Below the pieces are notes generated by a model. It did no database searches, was not told the DNA's origin, and was given only the letters and a program-made list of their open reading frames with translations. The position numbers were made by a program, and so were the translations under genes. From contig JBBHKE010001731.1 of NCBI GenBank assembly GCA_037447655.1, positions 1 to 20,659 on the forward strand: a stretch of 20,659 nucleotides of DNA, read 5' to 3'. Positions 17,201 through 20,659 of the stretch are shown piece by piece; positions within the stretch are counted from its first letter, which is position 1, and each line of letters begins with the position of its first letter. The stretch is from Zygnema cylindricum. Taxonomy: Eukaryota; Streptophyta; Zygnematophyceae; Zygnematales; Zygnemataceae.

Positions 17201-19336
17201 AAAAATAAAAAAAGAGGGGAATGAATCAATAAACCAAAAAGAGAAAGATTTGTACATTTGTGTGCATCTGAAAAGGTGAAGGGCTGAGGAAGAAACACAA
17301 AAACGGGGGAAACAATACATAGAAGGTTGGAAAACAGGGAGGGGAATAGGTAAGAGGTTGATACACACGAGGATGGGAAAGGTTGCAAAAGAATCAATAT
17401 TGTCCTGAGGAGGGGGGGGGGGAGTGGCACTGTTTTCTTCTTCTATTTGTTGTTTTTTAATATATTTGCACTCTATTGTTAGTATAATAGTCCATCATCA
17501 TCATCGCTGTTATTCTTACAAGTATTACAATTAGTATAATCATCAGCATCATATTATTTTTAATTGTCATCGTCATTATTATTACAATTACTATGATTAT
17601 TATTATCAACATTATTATAGCTATCATCCTCATTACTATTATAATGATCATCATCGTTACTATTAAAAGTGCTACAGTCATCATTATTGCTATTTCAGTT
17701 ATCATCATTATTATTAACATTATTATAGCTAACGTTGTCATTATAATTATAAATGTCATCACTATTACTAATATGATTATCATTGTTGGTATTATTAACA
17801 TTATTATAACTATTATTTTTATTCCTTTTTTGTTTACCTCTTGACACCTCTCTTCCAAGTTGTAGGGTCGCCAGGAGGGTCTCAAAGGGTACTGGAAGAG
17901 GTAGAGCTGTGGAAAACAACCACAATAACATAAGAGGGGAAGAGGAAGACCAACAGGAGGAGACGGAGACAACAAAAAGAGGAGAGGGACAAGGAAACAA
18001 GGAGGGAAGAATGAATGCGAGGGAGAAAGCCAGGGAGACAATGGGAGAGCGAGAAGGAAAGAAAGTCCGCGGACTGGGTAGAGGTAGAGGGACATAGAAA
18101 AGGGAAAGGGGGATGGCCGCGAAGAGAGGGAGAGAGAGACTGTAGGAGGTAGCACAAGCGAGGAGGGAAAGAATTGGATGCAGAAAATTGGAAGAGGGAA
18201 GGATGGAGAAGGGGGGAAGAGAGGGAGAGAGAGAGAGAGAATTGACATTTTCATTCACGAGTATTCTTTCTCTCTGCCACCGTTATTATCCTTGACATAC
18301 CAATAAATGTACCAACAATTATTTTTGCCCAGTACATAATTTCGTGTGGGTCAGACAAATTGAGAAACAGAACAAGGCTCCGGAAAATGTTTAAACCCTC
18401 ATAAATATCCTAAAAAGCATTAAAACATTAGCAAATTGTTCAAACAATTGTTGTCATACTACCCATTCTACCAGAAAAAGTGAACAAAAATATGTGGATC
18501 CAGCCAAAAATTTACCCATTAGATCTTGGAAAATTGGACTGAAAAAAAGGGGGGAGAAGGAGGAGGTCTAGTCTCAAGAGGTAGTGGAAAAAAAAAATGG
18601 TTATCCTTCGTTCAGAAAATAAGGTTAAGATAGAAGTATGAAAAGAGGAAGAAAATCAAGCTCAAAATATGGTTATATACCCAAATTGTGGAGTTTACAT
18701 GGGGTATAAAAGAAGGTAAAAAATAGAATATACATATATATATATGAATGAAAAAAAAAAAAAGGACGAGAGTCAAAACACGCCTTCCGGAGAATTGGAG
18801 GAACAATTAATGAAGTTTAGTCCAAGGTATAGTTAAGAGTTAGAGTTAAATTTAGGGTTAGAGCTAGGGTTAAAGTTAGAGTTCTGTTTAGAGTTTAGGT
18901 TAGAGTCGGGTTAGAGTTAGAGTTAGGGTTAGGGTTAGAATTAGGGTTAGGTCTAGAGTTCAGTGGAGTTATGGTTAGGCTAGGGTTCAGTTAGAATTAG
19001 GGTTAGAGTTAGGACTACGGTTCAGTTAGGTACAGGGTTAGGTTAAGTTAAGATTAATATTTACATACACAAAAAGTATAAAATATAAAGATGTTAACCA
19101 ATTTAAAAAGTTAGAGGGAATGCAATAATAACAATATCATTCAAATCAGATAAGAACTGGCATTTAAAAAAAAGAGGATAGAAAAGACCTACTTGCATGT
19201 TGTCGTCAAGTTTTGGCATCAAGCATACGTCTATCTCCCTGAGGACTTTGTCGGTTTCTATTGTTTTTTCGCCTTCTTCTGTATTGTCGGCATCTGCCAT
19301 TTCCACGTCAGAAACACCAGTTTTGACAGCTGTCAT
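3406..19336 (-). CDS. POLR3E: RNA polymerase III subunit RPC5 (POLR3E / Rpc37 family), whole split gene, at least 14 coding exons
   Basis: RPC5 pairs with RPC4 (Rpc53) on the Pol III core and acts in initiation, termination and reinitiation on tRNA, 5S and U6-type genes in the nucleus. The call rests on ordered motifs from linked exons: [11 protein letters not shown] (exon 1), [10 protein letters not shown] (exon 2), [13 protein letters not shown] (exon 3), [12 protein letters not shown] (exon 4), YLDEVEKGK plus an acidic stretch (exon 5), [14 protein letters not shown] (exon 6), [10 protein letters not shown] (exon 9), VSMLVQGCW (exon 10), [16 protein letters not shown] (exon 11), and [10 protein letters not shown] at the C-terminus. 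All follow the order in animal RPC5. About 677 residues are assigned. The C-terminal winged-helix extension, absent from yeast Rpc37, is present. Reading phase holds at every assigned junction except across 12194-17073, where one short exon is not firmly found. A shared promoter lies upstream. Confidence 0.93.
3478..5023 (-). other. RPC5 intron 13
   Basis: Last intron. It holds the 38-bp array (3742-3975), AT-rich DNA, a small palindromic patch of ATGATATATCAT type near 4465-4545, and a C/T-rich block (about 4865-5020) next to the donor, purine-rich in the transcript. No gene seen. Confidence 0.8.
3742..3975. repeat. 38-bp tandem repeat with internal dyads
   Basis: The core GTATGTACTATACCCGATT starts at 3757, 3795, 3833, 3871 and 3909, an exact 38-bp period. 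A degenerate sixth copy at 3959 follows a 12-bp insertion. Between two cores, ACCCGA TTAGTTC TCGGGT can pair as a 6-bp stem. Confidence 0.9.
5024..5159 (-). CDS. POLR3E: RPC5 exon 13 ([20 protein letters not shown])
   Basis: One base plus 45 codons, donor [28 protein letters not shown] matches animal HRQVLLEIFSKNYRVRR, and [16 protein letters not shown] aligns to the segment before the last helix. The acceptor is either CTGAAG (exon end 5159) or ATCCAG (5141); both keep the same phase, 18 bp apart, and neither has a strong pyrimidine tract. Confidence 0.88.
5203..5271. repeat. Compound (TA)n(TG)n microsatellite
   Basis: About 19 TA units followed by about 15 TG units in intron 12 (5160-5444). 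Confidence 0.97.
5445..5660 (-). CDS. POLR3E: RPC5 exon 12 ([12 protein letters not shown] to SPAIDPF)
   Basis: One base, 71 codons, two bases. Acceptor CTCTCTCCTCTAG, donor CCG|GTAAGA. Joined to exon 11 it reads [19 protein letters not shown], matching animal FQRQFVLTLSELKRLFNLHL. It then has [17 protein letters not shown], a winged-helix wing pattern. Reading straight on would hit TAA within the donor itself, which makes a false stop at 5441. Confidence 0.9.
5661..6213 (-). repeat. RPC5 intron 11: (GGGA)n, purine tract and (GA)n
   Basis: The (GGGA)n array (about 5676-5862) begins 16 bp from the exon 12 acceptor. A mixed G/A tract follows to 6120, then about 30 GA units (6121-6180). In the transcript the whole intron is C/U-rich. 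Long Ser/Leu/Pro frames here are repeat artefacts. Confidence 0.95.
6214..6758 (-). CDS. POLR3E: RPC5 exon 11 ([16 protein letters not shown], Gly-rich linker)
   Basis: 181 codons plus 2 bases. Acceptor CCCCCCCAG, donor [19 protein letters not shown] and [19 protein letters not shown] match animal DVKDFLEHMAVV and WEFILPYDGEFIKKHPDVV. After RRWTKAEPG comes about 70 residues dominated by Gly and Val, where animal RPC5 has a disordered acidic linker. It closes with [14 protein letters not shown], the start of the next conserved helix, which continues in exon 12. No splice signals interrupt the Gly-rich part and the frame stays open. Confidence 0.92.
6290..6540 (-). repeat. Coding GGNGGN-type low-complexity tract
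   Basis: Imperfect C/T-rich triplet repeats on the plus strand, inside RPC5 exon 11, coding for the Gly/Val-rich linker on the minus strand. Confidence 0.85.
6759..7413 (-). other. RPC5 intron 10, purine-rich on the plus strand
   Basis: A GGGAGG tract abuts the exon 11 acceptor (6759-6830), then GAGACAGA- and GATTGAGA-type degenerate repeats run to 7395. No coding signal. Confidence 0.85.
7414..7644 (-). CDS. POLR3E: RPC5 exon 10 (VSMLVQGCW)
   Basis: 77 codons, phase 0 at both ends. Acceptor TTTTTCCCTCAG, donor [23 protein letters not shown] and [17 protein letters not shown] align without gaps to animal VMPFANLMSLLGPS and [33 protein letters not shown] matches the VLCRGRDFVMWKFTQSR segment. 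This is the winged-helix part of the C-terminal extension. Its acceptor abuts the (GGGGGAA)n block. Confidence 0.95.
7645..8518 (-). repeat. RPC5 intron 9 with (GGGGGAA)n block
   Basis: The heptamer GGGGGAA recurs about 48 times between about 7739 and 8085, flanked by G-rich runs from 7652 and G/A-rich sequence to 8160. The remaining 8161-8518 is ordinary AT-rich intron. On the transcript strand the block is (UUCCCCC)n and ends at the exon 10 acceptor. Confidence 0.95.
8519..8570 (-). CDS. POLR3E: RPC5 exon 9 ([15 protein letters not shown])
   Basis: One base plus 17 codons, acceptor AATGGTTTTCAG, donor [25 protein letters not shown] matches animal LRTLPLADQIKILMKN. Too short to be noticed as an open frame; found because exons 8 and 10 needed exactly this phase and motif. 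Confidence 0.9.
8571..9107 (-). other. RPC5 intron 8
   Basis: AT-rich, with a (GA)n tract of about 20 units at 8872-8925. No other feature seen. Confidence 0.8.
9108..9185 (-). CDS. POLR3E: RPC5 exon 8 ([12 protein letters not shown]), 5' edge ambiguous
   Basis: Donor CAG|GTACTG, exit phase 2, which is the only phase compatible with exon 9. The peptide includes [12 protein letters not shown] and AGPSLS, then continues into YLQSLPL, as in animal APSNVLSMAQLRTLPL. The acceptor is either GGGAG at 9186 (fits donor 9822) or the nearby CAG, giving an exon end at 9181 or 9169 (fits donor 9845). The conserved part is unaffected. Confidence 0.75.
9186..9821 (-). repeat. RPC5 intron 7: purine tract and (GA)n
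   Basis: G/A-rich degenerate GAGGAG and GGGAGG repeats start at the exon 8 acceptor and run to about 9600. A (GA)n tract of about 24 units lies at 9699-9746. Confidence 0.9.
9822..9928 (-). CDS. POLR3E: RPC5 exon 7 (AWVPLEP)
   Basis: 35 codons plus 2 bases. Acceptor GGGACTGTAG, donor [26 protein letters not shown] fits animal PWVHLHYYGLRDSRSE. A second donor, TCA|GTACTG, would end the exon at 9845 in phase 0. Each donor is in frame with a different acceptor of exon 8. Confidence 0.82.
9929..10893 (-). other. RPC5 intron 6
   Basis: A CTCTCC-type pyrimidine tract on the plus strand (9996-10160), i.e. purine in the transcript, then a TATACA/TA patch (10160-10192), then unremarkable AT-rich DNA with short ACATAATGTAACA-like repeats near 10378-10440. 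No gene seen. Confidence 0.75.
10894..10980 (-). CDS. POLR3E: RPC5 exon 6 ([14 protein letters not shown])
   Basis: 29 codons, acceptor AGAGGGACAG, donor CAG|GTGAGA, phase 0. The peptide, from [10 protein letters not shown] to [10 protein letters not shown], matches animal VRFSRPESEQ...SYEFLQKKHAEE. The acceptor has a weak pyrimidine tract, but phase and homology agree. Confidence 0.88.
10981..11380 (-). other. RPC5 intron 5 with (GA)n
   Basis: AT-rich intron with about 26 GA units at 11159-11212. Confidence 0.85.
11381..11501 (-). CDS. POLR3E: RPC5 exon 5 (YLDEV and acidic linker)
   Basis: One base plus 40 codons. Acceptor CCCTCTCTCAG, donor [19 protein letters not shown] is followed by a Glu/Asp/Lys-rich stretch and EMVALQ. 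Animal RPC5 has SYLDKADAKHREREA followed by an acidic segment at the same place. The pyrimidine tract upstream of the acceptor is a GA-rich repeat block on the plus strand. Confidence 0.92.
11502..12127 (-). other. RPC5 intron 4
   Basis: G/A-rich sequence (11502-11790) abuts the exon 5 acceptor. It includes three diverged copies of an approximately 85-bp unit containing AAAGTTGAGATGGAGCT and GAAGGTTCAGAGCGAGAGGG. The rest is AT-rich. Confidence 0.75.
12128..12193 (-). CDS. POLR3E: RPC5 exon 4 ([15 protein letters not shown])
   Basis: 66 bp: one base completing a codon, 21 codons, then two bases. Acceptor GTGGACAG, donor [26 protein letters not shown] matches animal LHLTPLHGILQLRPSF, one of the most conserved RPC5 blocks. 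The exit phase joins exon 5 exactly to give ESRYLDEV. Confidence 0.92.
12594..13077. mobile_element. Putative non-autonomous hAT-like MITE
   Basis: About 484 bp bounded by inverted TAGCACT...AGTGCTA. Extended ends TAGCACTGTGCCC and TAGCACTCACCCC agree at 10 of 13 positions. Flanking 8-mers TGTAAAGT (12586-12593) and AGTATAGT (13078-13085) agree at 6 of 8, as expected of an aged 8-bp hAT target duplication. Subterminal AACCGG/GGTTCGG motifs occur in both orientations, as in plant hAT elements. There is no transposase. A G/A-rich patch lies inside. It sits in RPC5 intron 3. Confidence 0.5.
13398..14670. repeat. Triplicated intronic segment (about 150-bp conserved core)
   Basis: The core GGTTGCATCAGGTTCC...CATTGCAGCC occurs from about 13433, 14045 and 14551 (spacing 614 and 504 bp). 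Each copy is preceded by CCTGAGAT-like sequence and followed by G/A-rich DNA. A partial fourth copy of the CCAAAATCCACA(C/G)CATTTGA part lies at about 14339. Copies 1 and 3 are nearly identical; copy 2 is diverged. Confidence 0.88.
15198..15318 (-). CDS. Candidate RPC5 exon between exons 3 and 4 (uncertain)
   Basis: One frame is open from a good acceptor (TTCTTTGTTTTCAG, 15319 onward) to a donor CCA|GTGAGG, and the exit phase (2) fits exon 4. The peptide contains [12 protein letters not shown], faintly like the family's YAVGVLRGN segment just before the LHLTP motif. The entry phase (1) does not fit exon 3, so another exon would be needed. A rival is a microexon at about 14932-14948 (RNGGK, exit phase also 2), with a poor acceptor. 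Confidence 0.3.
15901..16790. repeat. 10-bp satellite (GACTCTGTTY family)
   Basis: Degenerate decamers such as GACTCTGTTT and AACTCTGTTC, best preserved at 16050-16170, run through about 890 bp of RPC5 intron 3. A copy of the end of exon 3 (16475-16510) is embedded in it. Confidence 0.9.
16475..16510 (-). pseudogene. Duplicated 3' end of RPC5 exon 3 with its splice donor
   Basis: 33 of 36 bases match 17068-17103, including CAG|GTGAGA. Read in the exon 3 frame it also gives [10 protein letters not shown]: all three differences are synonymous. No pyrimidine tract or convincing acceptor lies upstream, and an in-frame TAA occurs about 25 bp upstream, so it is probably a relic, though an alternative exon is conceivable. 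Confidence 0.6.
17074..17181 (-). CDS. POLR3E: RPC5 exon 3 ([13 protein letters not shown])
   Basis: 36 codons, acceptor TTTGAGCAG, donor CAG|GTGAGA, phase 0 at both ends. [17 protein letters not shown] matches animal KIKPKQQKVELEMAIDT. It ends SHLQIRSQ. The last 30 coding bases plus the donor are duplicated at 16475-16510. Confidence 0.95.
17182..17837 (-). other. RPC5 intron 2 with ATT/ATC-rich block
   Basis: 17455-17835 consists of interspersed ATT, ATC and ATA triplets (degenerate trinucleotide repeat) next to the exon 2 donor. The rest is AT-rich, with a G-run at 17412-17421. Confidence 0.85.
17838..17906 (-). CDS. POLR3E: RPC5 exon 2 ([10 protein letters not shown])
   Basis: 23 codons. 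Acceptor TTTTCCACAG at 17907, donor GAG|GTAAAC below 17838, phase 0 at both ends. [16 protein letters not shown] is the hallmark RPC5 N-terminal motif (LYLFQYPVRP in animals) in the region that dimerises with RPC4. Confidence 0.95.
17907..19192 (-). other. RPC5 intron 1
   Basis: G/A-rich DNA (17935-18242) lies just upstream of the exon 2 acceptor on the transcript, with pyrimidines in the transcript. AT-rich DNA follows, then the TTAGGG-like array. Confidence 0.8.
18832..19055 (+). repeat. Degenerate TTAGGG-like interstitial array
   Basis: Mixed GTTAGAGTTAGGGTTAGGGTTAG hexamers with many substitutions (TTAGAG, TTAGGG, TTCAGT). Periodicity is mostly 6 bp. Confidence 0.85.
19193..19336 (-). 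CDS. POLR3E: RPC5 exon 1 (start codon)
   Basis: 48 codons, ending CAA|GTAGGT in phase 0. The upstream frame meets a TAG before any other ATG, so the start at 19336 is well supported. The N-terminal 28 residues are acidic and variable. [13 protein letters not shown] then matches the family's first conserved strand (animal form: VVQEIDVYLAKSL). Confidence 0.9.
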
Positions 19337-19472
19337 GACGACCCGAGCTCCTCTCCCTCCGACGACAAATAAACCCTAATTTTAAGAATCCGAGTGTCCT
19401 TGTCCAGTTTAGTCAGTTACAATTTCTTCTCAGTCTTAATTTGACAGGCCGCCTACGTTTCTAGAGACGAAG
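19337..19472. promoter_or_regulatory. Probable shared promoter of RPC5 and a divergent gene
   Basis: 136 bp between the RPC5 ATG and a plus-strand ATG|GTAAGA at 19473. The segment is more GC-balanced than its surroundings. No TATA box is recognised. Inference from spacing only. Confidence 0.35.
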
Positions 19473-19475
19473 ATG
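19473..19475 (+). CDS. Possible first coding exon (ATG only) of a divergent gene, partial
   Basis: ACGAAGATG|GTAAGAATC: a start codon directly followed by a strong donor, a layout common in ribosomal-protein and other housekeeping genes. No downstream exon could be identified within the window. An alternative start is the seven-codon frame METANRK|GTGAGA at 19628-19648. Confidence 0.2.
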
Positions 19476-20055
19476 GTAAGAATCACAAATCTGGAAAAGC
19501 TAAAACTTTTCAGAGGAAAACAGCTCCGTGCACTCTGTACACCGAGTTTCGCTGTAGCCTTTTAGTGCTGATCATTTTTTCGCCAGTTAAAACAACTTTT
19601 CTCCGTACGCAGTTGTCCTATTTCTAAATGGAGACCGCCAATCGGAAGGTGAGAATCTTAGCTTTCAATATCAGCCGTCAGATCTGTAATCCGACAGGCG
19701 TGTACGGGGGAAAGACGTTTTAAATGGCAAAAAAAACATTAACCCTAATGGCGATTCACCCTGTACTGTATTGCCACTGTATTGCCACCCGAGAAACTAA
19801 GGGTACGTCCCCATGTAATCGGTACTTTGATAAAGTATTTTGGACTATAGTGAAGATTCGCCGTACTACTTTGAAGAGCGTCCCAATGTGCGAAAATGAA
19901 ATCGGAACTTTGACATGTGACGGTTGTAGATGTAGGTACAACTTGTGACGATTGAAGGCGACTGCGAAACTTCCGACGATTGGTGACGCCAACAAAAATA
20001 GCGACAGTGGTAGACGTCTAGATTTTTATGAAATTGCAAATGTTTAGGGTTTGGT

Positions 20056-20098
20056 GACGTTGTGACGTCACGCTCACTTGTGACAACGTCGACGTCAC
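20056..20098. promoter_or_regulatory. Cluster of TGACGTCA-like sites in an inverted repeat
   Basis: GACGTTGT (20056-20063) pairs with ACAACGTC (20083-20090). Inside and beside it lie the palindrome TGACGTCA (20063-20070) and GACGTCAC (20091-20098). TGACGTCA is the classical bZIP (CRE/C-box) core; binding here is inferred. Confidence 0.4.
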
Positions 20099-20491
20099 GG
20101 ATTCAAGAACTTTCCGCCATGGTTTCTCGATTTCGCTTTTTCTACTTTTCTCACTCGATTTACCATTAAATAAAAACCTAAAAAATTTCAAAAAATATAT
20201 TTTTTGAAGATCTTTCATTTTATACCAATATTGTCGTATCTCATTCTAAAAAGTGTGAGATACAAGCTATAGTGTGAGAGGGAGAGAGGAGAGGCGCCGA
20301 CGGCGAAAAATTATGCAAAGGACCCATGAATGCAAGTGGAAGTCCGAGACCCCTGCAAATTTTTTTCCGTACATAGCACGTGACGTGCGCGGAGAAAAAT
20401 AACGAGGACTCTCCCTCGTCCAAAAAATTTACAAATCGTGTGGCGCGTGCGTGGTACGCTTTTCATTCGCTGTTTGGGCGGTACTTGAACT

Positions 20492-20516
20492 AAAATCACC
20501 TCCTCCAGGTGATTTT
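20492..20516. repeat. Perfect 10-bp hairpin
   Basis: AAAATCACCT, loop CCTCC, AGGTGATTTT. No T-run or neighbouring gene assigns it a role. Confidence 0.8.
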
Positions 20517-20659
20517 GGATGAAGTTTTTTTTTGGGCTGGATTCTCTTGCCCGGGGGTCTAAAAGGGGAAAACGCCAAAATGCGTTCACATAACGACAAA
20601 CAGGTCGTACATCCAAAGTATGAATTGACGTTCACTTTACTTTGGTAAAAATGAATTTC

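Larger units (their letters stand above)
19476..20659. other. Unassigned right flank
   Basis: No exon with a family motif was found on either strand. The region is less repetitive than the RPC5 introns. It contains TGACGTCA-type sites, a G/A patch at 20274-20292 and a hairpin. It could hold the intron or promoter of a gene running off the right edge. Confidence 0.4.

Noticed and set aside
17457-18258. 265-aa minus-strand frame with Ile/Met runs
   Set aside because: It contains exon 2 by chance of frame but otherwise reads an ATT/ATC block and G/A tract inside introns.
20018-20635. Several 60-101 aa minus-strand frames at the right edge
   Set aside because: They overlap each other in different frames, none has recognisable domains, and none links to the RPC5 start by splice sites.
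1-20659. tRNA, rRNA or other Pol III-transcribed genes near the Pol III subunit gene
   Set aside because: No cloverleaf with A and B boxes or rRNA-like segment was recognised by eye; a covariance-model scan was not possible.

Overview
This is a eukaryotic nuclear window: large introns with GT..AG borders, AT-rich spacers and very many simple-sequence repeats. There is no bacterial operon structure. Two genes can be recognised. The small plus-strand gene at 282-587 is a complete single-exon LYR-family protein of the LYRM7/MZM1 type, the matrix chaperone of the Rieske iron-sulfur protein. The other is a 16-kb minus-strand gene, 19336 down to 3406, broken into at least 14 coding exons. Joined, these exons read as RPC5/POLR3E, the Rpc37-like subunit of RNA polymerase III. 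No open frame longer than a single exon reveals this gene. It appears only when the short exons are linked by splice sites, reading phase and family motifs. About 677 residues are accounted for, close to the roughly 700 of animal RPC5. One short segment, between residue 107 and the LFLHPV motif, is not securely located.

Layout, left to right. 1-281: A-rich leader of the LYR gene. 282-587: LYR gene, whose stop codon lies at the edge of a 19-bp TTTAGGG-containing minisatellite (583 to about 870). 871-3405: spacer with no supported gene. 3406-19336: RPC5 on the minus strand; its introns carry a 38-bp tandem array, (TA)n(TG)n, (GGGA)n, several (GA)n tracts, a (GGGGGAA)n block of about 350 bp, a probable hAT-like MITE, a dispersed triplicated segment, a 10-bp satellite, an ATT/ATC-rich block and a degenerate TTAGGG-like array. 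19337-20659: upstream region, probably a shared promoter. It contains ATG|GT-type starts of a possible divergent plus-strand gene, TGACGTCA sites and a perfect 10-bp hairpin.

The most interesting pattern is architectural. In at least six RPC5 introns, the expanded purine/pyrimidine repeat begins exactly at the 3' splice site, with the pyrimidine strand in the transcript. It looks as if the polypyrimidine tracts themselves have grown into microsatellites of 100 to 500 bp.

Organism: the LYR protein reads more like land-plant/green-alga homologues than animal LYRM7 as I remember them, and TTTAGGG is the plant-type telomere motif. I therefore lean towards the green lineage, perhaps an alga, with low confidence; other protists are not excluded. 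The two genes have no direct functional link. One supports mitochondrial complex III assembly, the other transcription of tRNA and 5S rRNA genes.
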